Assembly (NCBI RefSeq): GCF_037042905.1
Contig: NC_087251.1
Location: 33,397,001 to 33,461,000 of the forward strand
DNA from: Lytechinus pictus
Taxonomy: Eukaryota; Echinodermata; Echinoidea; Temnopleuroida; Toxopneustidae
Direction of reading: 5' to 3'
DNA length: 64,000 nucleotides
Shown here: positions 22,807-32,720 of the stretch, one piece after another
How positions within the stretch are numbered: position 1 is the first letter of the stretch
Layout: each line of letters starts with the position of its first letter
Program-made: the position numbers and the translations under genes
The notes under the pieces: model-generated
What the model was told of the DNA's origin: nothing
The model's input: the letters and a program-made list of their open reading frames with translations, nothing else
Database searches by the model: none

Positions 22807-23732
22807 TTAATATTGTGTAATGCAGGCGAGACTGGCAGAGGCATTTATGCCATTGGTTTTGTGAATGGGACGTATGATGAAAATCTGAAGAATCTATAAT
22901 CTATGTCAAACATTCCAAGCAAAATAGAATTAAAAAAGACAATAATGCAGATATACAGTAACACTTTTCAGCATACTGAAGATATGCGTAATTTATGTGG
23001 TGTGGTGAACAGTCTTTTTTATTTCTCCACTCACTAAAGTCTATAATTTTCCTGCATTATGTATGGATTTGACACATTTTAGCCAATTAAGAATTCCTTC
23101 TCTGGCATCATACAGTTTTTGTACATAGAAAATAAACCACGACCCTATAATGCAAAATTTAGTTCTTGATCGCAGGGCTGATTTTTACACTTGTAATAAA
23201 TGTAGCCTTTAATCAAGATGGAGGATGTTGCTCTTTGTTGCCTTGCCTCTATGGGTCTGATGCTGTTGTGCGAAAACATCATCAATATGTATGATGCAGA
23301 AGACGATATACATTGGCTGCTTTGGCAGTGGTTGGTTGCAGCGACCACTTATACACTCCTGTCTTGCAAAATAATTATGTCATCCATGAATGTGGCAGTT
23401 TTACCTAACAAAAAACCTGCACCGAATCTCGGTCAATGAAAGGCTGGAATGAATAGGTGGTGGCTGCTTCTAAGCCACTGCATATTTCTTATGTTGAGCA
23501 AAACAGCAAAAATAAGCTGCGATCTCCATTTAGATACACTAGCTACGCTTGTAAAAGTTTTGTGTTTACTCATAAAGCTTTGTGTTACCAGATGCATTTC
23601 CAAAAGGCTTCTTTACTATTACGATTAATCAATAAATAAATATTGCTTTTATAAGTGTTTTATATATCACACAGCATATTATCATTTATCATTTCATTAA
23701 CTACTCTGTATTTTTGTTTCATTTTTCTGCAG

Positions 23733-23863
23733 CCATTACAACAAGGGCAAGAATGCTAGAAGAGGAACGAACAGATTCCAAACTCCTGGTTATCTTGACA
23801 AATGTGAAGGACAGAGGCTAAAGGAAATGATGAAGGCAATGAAAGCACTGGTCAAATCACAAA
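23733..23863 (+). pseudogene. Exon-like segment with both splice borders intact
   Basis: A polypyrimidine tract and TGCAG acceptor precede 23733, and the donor GTAAGT starts at 23864. The 131-bp segment is open for 43 codons in one frame, starting HYNKGKNARRGTNRFQTPGY and continuing LDKCEGQRLKEMMKAMKALV. It is basic and then helical. The other two frames contain stops, so this frame is strongly preferred. I do not recognise the family with confidence. It could be the best preserved piece of the decayed gene, or an exon of a live gene whose other exons I missed. Confidence 0.5.
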
Positions 23864-25021
23864 GTAAGTCAAGAGTATACATCGTATAATAAGCTATACC
23901 TGTTATCTACCCAGCAAGCTTGATTACCCGGCATTAACCATGATTCTTTGGGCAACCAATTTTCTGATTCAGCAATAGTCTTTGCACAGCAAACTTTGGG
24001 TGTAGGAATTTATCCTTGTATAGGTGTTTTGGGAGGTAACTCACCCTATTTGCACATGAATAACACCAGGCAGAATCTCAAATTAAGCACTTATACTTGT
24101 ATGCTCTCAAATATATATTGGTTGTACACAAGCACAACTACCGGGGTATATCAAATGTACATCGGGGGGGGGGGGGGAGGTTGATGGGGATGGCACTCTC
24201 ACTACAAGATGGACACCATGCTGAAACACACACACACACAAAGTTATTTTTTATGGTCGGGCAATGTCAATGGTCAATGTACTGTGATTCCTTGGTACAG
24301 TGAAATAGGTAGATGGTTATTTTACCTGACTGTATGGAAAGTATGAATGCTTTGCTACCAGAGGACCAACGGCTTTAGGTCCTCTGCGGGGGGAAATGGT
24401 ACATTCTTTTAAACTGCTTGGATGCGTGTGTGAAGGCAAGAAATTTTCAAGAAAGATTGAAGTCATAGTGAATAAGAAATTAAGTAATGCAGCTCGCCAT
24501 TTCTAAAGTGGTACAAAATAATAATTATAGGTGTATTTAGTGCATATCGTCTTTGATGGTGCTTTGTGAGGATGGTAGTTTCATGAGAAAAGTGACTTGC
24601 AAACTCGCCCCTCTTAATTGACAATTCCTGTCTCTTTTAAAGATATCCAGGAAGAGCAGTGGCTGTCAAGAAAAACAACAGTAGAATAACATTAAAACAT
24701 ATATGATTTATTATAGGGGCAGCGCTAGGGGGCAGGGGATGCCCACTCCCTTTGATTTATCAAGTAGTGGCAAAATGGTATAATGAAGAAAAAGAAAGAG
24801 AGAAGAGTATAAAAATGAATGATCTGCAAAATATGAAAATTATATTAATTTGTTAAAGCAAATTTGTTAATGGTTTATGGACATAATAACATCTTAGAAA
24901 AATTAAGAACACCTGAAGGACAGGAATTAGATGATAGTAGAGATTGTGATAGTAGAAGAAAGAATCCAACATAAGGAAGAAAAAATATATACTAGAAACA
25001 GAAGGAAGAACTGTATAAGAG

Positions 25022-25641
25022 TAGGGAGTTCGGTGACTTTTTGAAATCTTGAAGAATCCCAACAAATTTGATATCATTGGAAAGCTTGTGAAATAAGAAA
25101 AATAATGGTGCTTCATTCAACTCATTGTCTGATATATTGACGGAGATATTCCAACTTACAGGTGAAAATATGCAGATTTCGTTCTGTCAAAAAAAAAATA
25201 TTAAAGGCTTGTTTGAGTGGGGGAGACAGTTGCTTTTTGAAATCTTGAAGGAATCCCAACAAATTTGGTACCATTGGAAAGCTTGTGAAATAAGAAAAAG
25301 AATGGTGCATAAATCATGATGTCAAATATTGACAGAGATATTTCTGTTTAAACGGGAGAATGTGCAGATTTTTTTTACAGCAAAAAGTAGATTTTCATAA
25401 CTTACACAAAATGCAATGAATGGGACTGTGTAATGCTTTTTTTTTAAGTGCAATGCGCTGCTATGCGGGGCAAGGCATGCCCTTGAATTATACATCATTT
25501 TATTCATAAAACTTTAAAGTTTCTCATGGTATAGGTTTCTATAGGGTTTTTCCTCCTCCTTTAATGGCTTCATATTTGTTTTACACATGGGTGCACAGAC
25601 AGATACAAATTCTGAAAGTGGCATTTTCACCGAACTCCCTA
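25022..25641. mobile_element. 620-bp element with TAGGGAGTTCGGTGA inverted ends
   Basis: TAGGGAGTTCGGTGA at 25022-25036 is matched by CACCGAACTCCCTA ending at 25641. Inside are two tandem copies, about 193 bp apart, of a unit containing TTTTTGAAATCTTGAAG, AATCCCAACAAATTTG and TTGGAAAGCTTGTGAAATAA. The paired open frames on the - strand (24853-25116 and 25122-25310) are products of this duplication. Confidence 0.65.
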
Positions 25642-25700
25642 ATAAGAGACATGTTTGAACAAAAAAAATATTTCAGTAAAACTGATGAAATGAAAAAGAA

Positions 25701-25760
25701 AAAAAAAAGCTGATATGTGTAAGCATGATATTTCATGCTTACACATATCAGCTTTTTTTT
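25701..25760. repeat. Perfect 28-bp hairpin with a 4-base loop
   Basis: Bases 25701-25728 (an A-run, then GCTGATATGTGTAAGCATGA) are the exact complement of 25733-25760, with loop TATT. About 20 bp of the stem is non-repetitive sequence. It could be a short self-complementary MITE, a small RNA precursor or an assembly artefact. Confidence 0.8.
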
Positions 25761-26466
25761 TTAGCTACCTAGAGTATTATAGAGTATTAAGATTTGGTTT
25801 GGAAAAAAAAGAGGGCAGAATGAAAAAAAGAGGGAAGGGGAAGGCAAGAAATATTTTGCTCTCTGAAAAATCACTGGCATAAAGATGGGGGGCATAGACC
25901 CTCCCCCCCCCCAAAAAAAAAATAATAATAATAAATAAATTTAAAAAAAAAAATAAGAAAATCAATACCAAAATGAGAAAATGAAAGAAAAAACACTGGA
26001 TTATATTATTTTCTGAAAATTATGTCAAAATCTATCACAAAATTAGATATTAAAAATGTCAAAGTTTTGCTCCCTTGCTTAGCTCACTCACAGGTTTTTT
26101 TAAAAGAAATTTTGCTCTAAACATCATGCCTGACCCCTCAAGTTCTTTTAGCTCATTACGCCACTGGGAAAAATAAATGTGCATGTAGAATATTACAATG
26201 AAAAAGAGATGAAAAACCAGGGGTAAGAAAATGGGAAAGGGGGATTACCCATTATGTGATTAAGAGCTACCAACTTGTACTGATTTCAGCAGTTGGTACT
26301 TAAAAATGAGAAAAATAATGATGGTTTCATGCAAAATACTGACTTCTCTAATGTTTCAGTTTTATGTGTTTTGTGGTATTTCTCTGAAAATACTGAATTC
26401 CTCACCAAAATACGGATTTTCAACTTTTAAAATACTGAAATGTTCTTGTTCAGGTTGGTAGCTCTT

Positions 26467-26574
26467 ATGATTGCATTACTCCAAGAACCCGTTAAAGCTT
26501 TCCTGTCCAACAACAAACAAGTGGGCGAAATAAAAAAGTTTGCTAAGGACGCCATGAGACTTCTTAATACTTAA
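26467..26574 (+). other. Small open frame, possible exon remnant
   Basis: The frame runs from ATG to TAA over 35 codons, starting MIALLQEPVKAFLSNNKQVG and continuing EIKKFAKDAMRLLNT. The content is charged and helical, unlike the surrounding AT-rich noise, and it shares the strand of the other exon-like pieces. No splice acceptor is strong and no homology is recognised. Confidence 0.25.
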
Positions 26575-26617
26575 TTAGTTCTGTCGGTAGTAGCCAGTGA
26601 GTAAGCAATCAAATTAA

Positions 26618-26815
26618 ACCCTTTGCGTGCTGATGTTGCAATCTTGCACATTCGTACAATTACATTCAACAATCGTAATATTAATTAGTTTTCTCCCCTA
26701 CTTTCAAATTGGAGAATGAAAGGTAATAGTTTTTGGTTAACATCTATATAACTATCAATGGTGCAGTATACAGTTGTCATTATTATCCCCCAAAATTAAT
26801 TCAGCGTGCAAAGAG
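26618..26815. repeat. Small MITE-like element flanked by TTAA
   Basis: TTAA at 26614-26617 and 26816-26819 flank the element. The ends ACCCTTTGCGTGCTGA and, complemented, CTCTTTGCACGCTGAA pair over about 15 bp. The span is about 198 bp, non-coding. Confidence 0.55.
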
Positions 26816-27332
26816 TTAATCAAGCATAAGGTATCTCAGCAGCAACAGTTTAACAAAACACTGATTGGTTATGAATGCAGTAGAACAGACCCCCTTCTTG
26901 ACAGCCATGCTGCATTGAGCTTCACAATATTTACGGCGCTCAGAGTTGGACTTTGACGGGTTATTAAATGGCATTCAAGGCAGTGACACAATCATCCTCC
27001 TGAACAACTTACAGATTAGGCAATGTAATTTCAAGTGATGGATGATTTCAGTTGGTGGAAACAATTGGGAGAAATTGGTCGCTAAAAAGATGGAAAAATT
27101 TATGTATACGTTGAAACAAACTTTATGCCTTAATATTCAGATATTTATGCAAATTTGAAAACCAGATACCGCAGTTATCAAGTGACTTGTGAGACGCTTT
27201 TGATGATATTGGTGCAAATCCTCAAAAATTAAAGATAACTCAAAAGTGTCTTGGTGTAGTCTTCTTGTAGTACATCTGCACCAGTGCAACCTTCTATTTA
27301 TTTCCTGTAAACATATGTCACATTACAATGAA

Positions 27333-28338
27333 TGTTTTTGTCTCGCCTGCATAGCAGAGCGAGACTATAGGCGCCGCTTTTCCGACGGCGGCGGCGGCGT
27401 CAACATCAAATCTTAACCTAAGGTTAAGTTTTTGAAATGACATCATAACTTAGAAAGTATATGGATCTAGTTCATGAAACTTGGACATAAGGTTAATCAA
27501 GTATTACTGAATATCCTGCCCGAGTTTCAGGTCACATGACTAAGGTCAAAGGTCATTTAGGGTCAATGAACTTAGACCATGTTGGGAGAATTATTTTCAA
27601 AATCTTAACCGAAGGTTAAGTTTTTTAAATGACATCATAACTAGAAAGTATATGGACCTAGTTCATGAAACTTGGACATAAGGTTAATCAAGTATTATTG
27701 AACATCCTGACTGAGTTTCAGGTCACATGACCAAGGTCAAAGGTCATTTAGGGTCAATGAACTTTGGTCAAATTGGGGGTATTTGTTGAATTACCTTCAT
27801 AACTTTGAAAATTTATGGATCTTGTTCATGAAACTTGGACGTTAGGTTAATCAAGTACCACTGAACATCCTGTACGAGTTTCAGGTCACATGACCATGGT
27901 CAAAGGTCATTTAAGGTCAATGAACTTTGGCCGTGTTGGGAGTATTTGTTGAATTACCATCCTAACTCTGAAGGTTATGGATCTATTTCATAAAACTTGG
28001 GATATAAGAGTAATCAAGTATCACTGAACATCCCCTGTGAGTTTCAGGTCTCAAAGGTCAGTTAAGGTCAATAAACTTAGGCCATGTTGGGGTAATTGTT
28101 GAATTGCCATCATAACTTTGAAAGTTTATGGATAGAGTGAATGAAAGGTTGACATGGGTGTAGTTGAAAGGTCTTAAGTCACCGTTCAAATGTCATCTAT
28201 GGTCAATGAACGTGGTATTATGTCATTATATGAATGGTGTTTTTGTGAATGATTATTGTATAGTAGTTTTCAAAGTTAGCACTGCTGCTATATTAAATCG
28301 CTTAATGCAGGCGAGACTGCCAGCAGCGTTCCACTTGT
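27333..28338. mobile_element. Repeat family with GTCTCGCCTGCA ends, copy 2
   Basis: It is nearly collinear with copy 1 at 19823-20837, with the same GC-rich head and four internal units marked by GTTTCAGGTCA near 27524, 27715, 27878 and 28041. It ends TAATGCAGGCGAGACTGCCA. AGGTCAAAGGTCA occurs exactly at 27543-27555 and 27734-27746. The similarity to copy 1 is high, suggesting fairly recent activity. Confidence 0.8.
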
Positions 28339-28390
28339 TTTTAAAGGCAATGCTAGAATAATGATTTCGTCTTTCACTTTACACTTACAG

Positions 28391-28672
28391 TCATGTCACT
28401 CGGTGTACAATATGGATATGCCCTATCTGATGTTAACCGCCTGCCAAGCACAAATGAGAGAGATAATCTACCATGGAAAAGGACAGGACACCAATCTTGA
28501 AACCTTCATCTACTTGAAATGTCTGGTATGAGCAGTTACAGGTATTTACATGACGTAGGATCAAACATTACCAACTGCCTACGATGATGACTGCCTGGAC
28601 TGGAGAAAGCTTGGAGCACAAAAGGATTCTGATCATGGCCATCCAGCGAAGATGCCCTTGCTTATCTGTTGT
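28391..28672 (+). pseudogene. Exon-like remnant with two in-frame stops
   Basis: Following a TTACAG acceptor, one frame reads about 94 codons with only two stops (TGA and TAG). Its segments include HSVYNMDMPYLMLTACQAQM, then LETFIYLKCLV, stop, AVTGIYMT, stop, and DQTLPTAYDDDCLDWRKLGA followed by QKDSDHGHPAK. A one-base shift near 28655 would extend it with DALAYLLYPDI. It starts about 50 bases after copy 2 of the repeat family. The family is unidentified, but the protein-like character is strong. Confidence 0.45.
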
Positions 28673-28725
28673 ATCCTGATATATAAATCTTGTATTTATT
28701 TCTTTTTTTACCAGAGCTGATGACA

Positions 28726-29055
28726 GTTTTTATCTCGCCTGCATAGCACAAACGAGACAAATGTGCCTTTGAATGAGAATTTAGATTTTGTTCATTTTTT
28801 CAAAATTATTTATTCAAATTAAATTAAGCTTTATGGTTATTGGTTATAAAGAATGGTATGAAATTAAACACAACTTTCTTAGTCATGGTCAAAGGCCATT
28901 TTTAGGGTTGAAATAAACTTTGGATTTTATTATCAGATTAATTTATGTTCTCTCATTGAAAAAAATTCAACTTACATGAAAGGCTTTTCATAGGCAGCAC
29001 TATTGCTATATTGAATAACATGAGGCAGGCGAGACTGCCGGGGGCGTTCCATTTG
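28726..29055. mobile_element. Repeat family with GTCTCGCCTGCA ends, short copy 4
   Basis: It starts TATCTCGCCTGCATAGCA and ends GGCAGGCGAGACTGCCGG plus GGCGTTCCATTTG, as in copies 1 and 2. The internal units are largely deleted; one GGTCAAAGG word remains near 28887. The length is about 330 bp against about 1 kb for the full copies. Confidence 0.7.
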
Positions 29056-32000
29056 ATAAACCAAAACAAATGTAAACAAGTGCAAATTTTTTTTTCTTTT
29101 ATTTTTTCCACATGTCTATTTGATACAAAAAAATTACGTCCTGTCAATCAAATTGAACGAAACAAATGTCAGTTAAAACTGTAATATGCAAAACATTTTC
29201 ATTACCAAATATGTGACTTTACGTACATTCGCTACACATGAACCCCTTTTTTTAAATGTGTTTTATGTTGACTTTTTTGTAGCTGCAAGGGGCAGGTCCA
29301 AGCTATTCTCTTTGCCTACAGTCCATAGTATCTTACGTAACCAATGTGTCATTAGTGAATGCATACTATGTAGGGGGTGGTTATTTGGAGTAAAACAAAT
29401 AATTTGTGCTTAAGGTTAGGAATGATTTGCATATGGTGTAGGCTTTGGGTGTTGTAAAAAAAGCCTTGTGGATATTTGTTGAATTAACTTTGTTTGCAAC
29501 GTTCTCTTGAAGAAGTTAGTATTTGGGTTAATTTTGTGTTGACAATTCTGCAAAAGTGGATCCAAAGGTTTTCCAGAGTTTTTGCCTATTGTGTTTTATC
29601 TCTGGTTTTTTACCCTGGATCTACTTGTCGTAGAATTGTTTGACACAAAGACCCAACCCCCCGGGAAAAAATAAGATACTGTGAATAGTACCTTAATACA
29701 TATTTATTTCCCATTAATATTATTAATATGTTCTGTACAATTTTGACAGTTACTTCACCAAAATTTTTTATAATGTAAACATTTTCAATTTCAATTGCTA
29801 AAGAGGAGACAAAGGGTATTTCAAGTGCACGGGGAATTTGATGTTATCAATCTTTAACTTTTTTTTTTTTTATTTAGGCCTATCGGCAACAAGCAAAGTT
29901 GTTTACTAACCAATTTGGTCAATTATTTTTAATTTTTATTTGACAATTTCTTTTTAGTATCTTCTGCAAATAAAATATCATATTTCAGAAGTAAATTCCT
30001 CACAAAAAAATACATCTTTCAGGTTTGACGGATGATATATTCTTGTCACTGAACTATAGAAATGGAAGTTGGAATTTTACAATGAGGTGTCGTCTGCTTT
30101 GATTATGTAATCACGGAATGTGCAGCCACCCTGAATAGGATAAAGTCGGAAGTTAATTTAAAATGACTTGTTTTCTACATGAACTCTCCATTTCATTTGA
30201 ATATTGTGGTTTAAAATTACCCAGGTGATTTGGAATTTGTGTGAAGTATAAGCTTCGCAAATCTTCAATTTCGAGAAGCGACAAAACCAATTCTTCTAAG
30301 TTGTTTAACAACAAATGACAGATTGTTTATGCTGGCAGGGTCTAACATTATTATCCGCAACAAATTCAATGCGACAAATGCGTTATGCAATGAGATTGAG
30401 AATGCACCATATGTGGACTCTCACACATCTACACCATTCAAACCCAATCCAGCCTTCATTTCATTTTTACATGGATGTTTTTTTACTCGGACTGCACATT
30501 CCACGGTTACATTAAGATAGCAAATTACATACCACTGCAAAGGGGAATAATGACACTTATAATAATCTCAGATTTACATTATAATGATTAGGAGGCAATA
30601 AGAATACCTCTCTGTAACTTAAGTTGTATAATTTTTGAGAGGGTTCATTTGATTTGTGATCAAAGACCTAATATTCAAACCATTCCATATGCAGCACCCC
30701 TGACACTGTAGTCTCAAAGCTTGTAAAGTAGTATACCGTAGTAGGTTAAATCAAGTGTTGCTTTATTCAGTGATAAAACACTTTATTAGGTGTTATTACA
30801 AAAATAGCCAGGGAAATTTCTTACCTATTTCTTTGTATTTTGGCGATTCCAAGCAAAAGTGGACATTCTCAAAAATCTTATATTGGCTCTTTTTAAATAA
30901 AGATAAAAATTTTGGATTAAAACTAATATGGAAGTTCTAAATGCAAAGGACGTTCAGCCTAAAAAAATCTGACTTTTATTACACATCTCCTTATTGGGGA
31001 ATCCAAAACGTAGAAAAATTATAAATATGTGGGACTTTTTACTTCTTTTCAATTTGACATCAAGCTATTGTGTTTTTCGTCAAATTTTCATTTGGATAAT
31101 CTGAAGTCCATCATTTTACATCAAATGAAAAAGAAATATGCAAACATAAGTCATAAAACATCAAATTTATGGTGCTGGTCTGAAGGACAAAGTGTAATGC
31201 AAGTGATTCTCAGTATACAAACTTGACAGAATGTGTCACCTTTGTAAAACTGACAGCATTAAGTATAGATTCATAAAAGTCTAATGCAACTGACCATGGA
31301 TTCGCCCATTTCTAATTTTCTGTAGGATTGGTAATCAATATAAACAGCCTAGAATACCTTATTTCAATCTTTGGAAGCAAACGTAACATAATAATACATT
31401 TATGAAATTTTAGCTATTAACACTATTTAAAATGTATTTGTACATTTCAATAATATTTTTGTGCAATTCATACGTTTCATAACACTTATATGCAACTTGC
31501 ACCATTATTTTGACGTCCTTTTATATTTGCAGTTATTCTGACAGATTTATGTCTGCATGCAGTTATAGCGACACTGTTTCAAAGTTACTGAAAAATCCAT
31601 TCAACAAAATAGTTTTCCTGGTATCTCACGTGTAATACATGTATTATGAAACATGCGAATTTGGGGTCTGGGATGCACTTACGAAATGATGACTTTGACA
31701 CCCTGTGTGTGTGGATGTTGCCAGTTCGGTATCAGAAGTTGCTAGAGACTAAAAAAAAGAAGGGCATAAAAAATATCCTGCCTGCTTTCAAGGGTCAAAT
31801 CAATGTAAAGCCTGTCTGTGTTTATTTTTAATTGACATCAGAATTATGAATTCAACCTTCATAATTCCTGACAAAGGTTTATAGGTGAAATAATGCTTTT
31901 TATAACGTATACATTATCTTGGAAGTGTTTATTGGATGATTTTTATATGAGTGAGGAACTGATTAGATTATTTTGGTCACAAGGTCAAAGGTCATGGAGG

Positions 32001-32540
32001 TCATTATTTGAAATTGTAGAAGTAAGGTCTTTGATACAGGCCTATTCTTGCTCTGACAATGGCAGAGGCATAGATTTGGTTATGTGCAGTTGATAATCGA
32101 TCTAATTTCAATCTTGTTTTTATTGATAGGCATAGGGTTGAAAAAATTGTCTTTATTTTATCAGATTATTTTAGATGTTTTGAAAGTTTATGACACTGGC
32201 AATTTAATTCTGGGAAGTGTTTCACAAATCGATAAATCAAATTTAAAGTCATGCTTAATTGTTATAGCGCATATGATACTTCATGCGCAGTCTCATTAAT
32301 TCATATGCAGTACAGTGCTTCCTACACGGAAGTGGATATTTGAGAAATGTTGAAGTCTTAAGATCTTTGTGAAACACTCTGTCTCTTACGTCACATGTAA
32401 TGTCAGATAGATTGGACCTGCCCTACACTGTACAATTGTATTATGTACTTGCTTTGTATTCATGATTCTCTTGTTCTTTCTTGAAAACAATGTAAGACCA
32501 GCAGCCGAGAAGACTCATTCAAGTTGGAGGACCATAGCAG
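29056..32540. other. Non-coding stretch
   Basis: AT-rich sequence with only short unsupported open frames. One exact AGGTCAAAGGTCA at 31982-31994 followed by AGGTCA at 31998-32003 is noted separately. I see no exon with convincing borders and no complete mobile element. Confidence 0.4.
31982..32003 (+). promoter_or_regulatory. DR1-like nuclear receptor site with a third half-site
   Basis: AGGTCA-A-AGGTCA at 31982-31994 is a perfect direct repeat with one-base spacing, the type bound by HNF4, RXR or COUP-TF class receptors. A third AGGTCA follows after three bases. It is not inside a recognised copy of the GTCTCGCCTGCA repeat family, though it could be a decayed fragment of one. Function is inference only. 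Confidence 0.3.
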
Positions 32541-32720
32541 TTGACCTATTTGATCGATGGAGTAACCCTGACACCTCACAAATGTGGCTTCCTGTCTAGT
32601 TTGAGCTGGGGTCTTCCTGCCAGAATCACACAATTGGTGACATTACTACAAAGAGGTCTATTTTTCAGTGTGCAGAGAAGGACACTGGACACTGTTGTGC
32701 ATGGTATACAGCATCCATAA
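32541..32720 (+). pseudogene. Exon-like segment, 59 codons
   Basis: After the possible acceptor CATAGCAG the frame is open for 59 codons, including DGVTLTPHKCGFLSSLSWGL then PARITQLVTLLQRGLFFSV and QRRTLDTVVHGIQHP, ending in TAA. A donor-like GTGAGT lies just beyond at 32722, so an in-frame stop precedes the splice site. The hydrophobic and basic pattern looks like a real protein segment. Its relation to the other + strand remnants is an inference from position. Confidence 0.35.

Noticed and set aside
23218..23439. 73-codon + strand frame (MEDVALCCLASMGLML...)
   Set aside because: The start resembles the N-terminal style of Harbinger-type transposases, but the resemblance is only in general character and nothing follows it; not enough to annotate.
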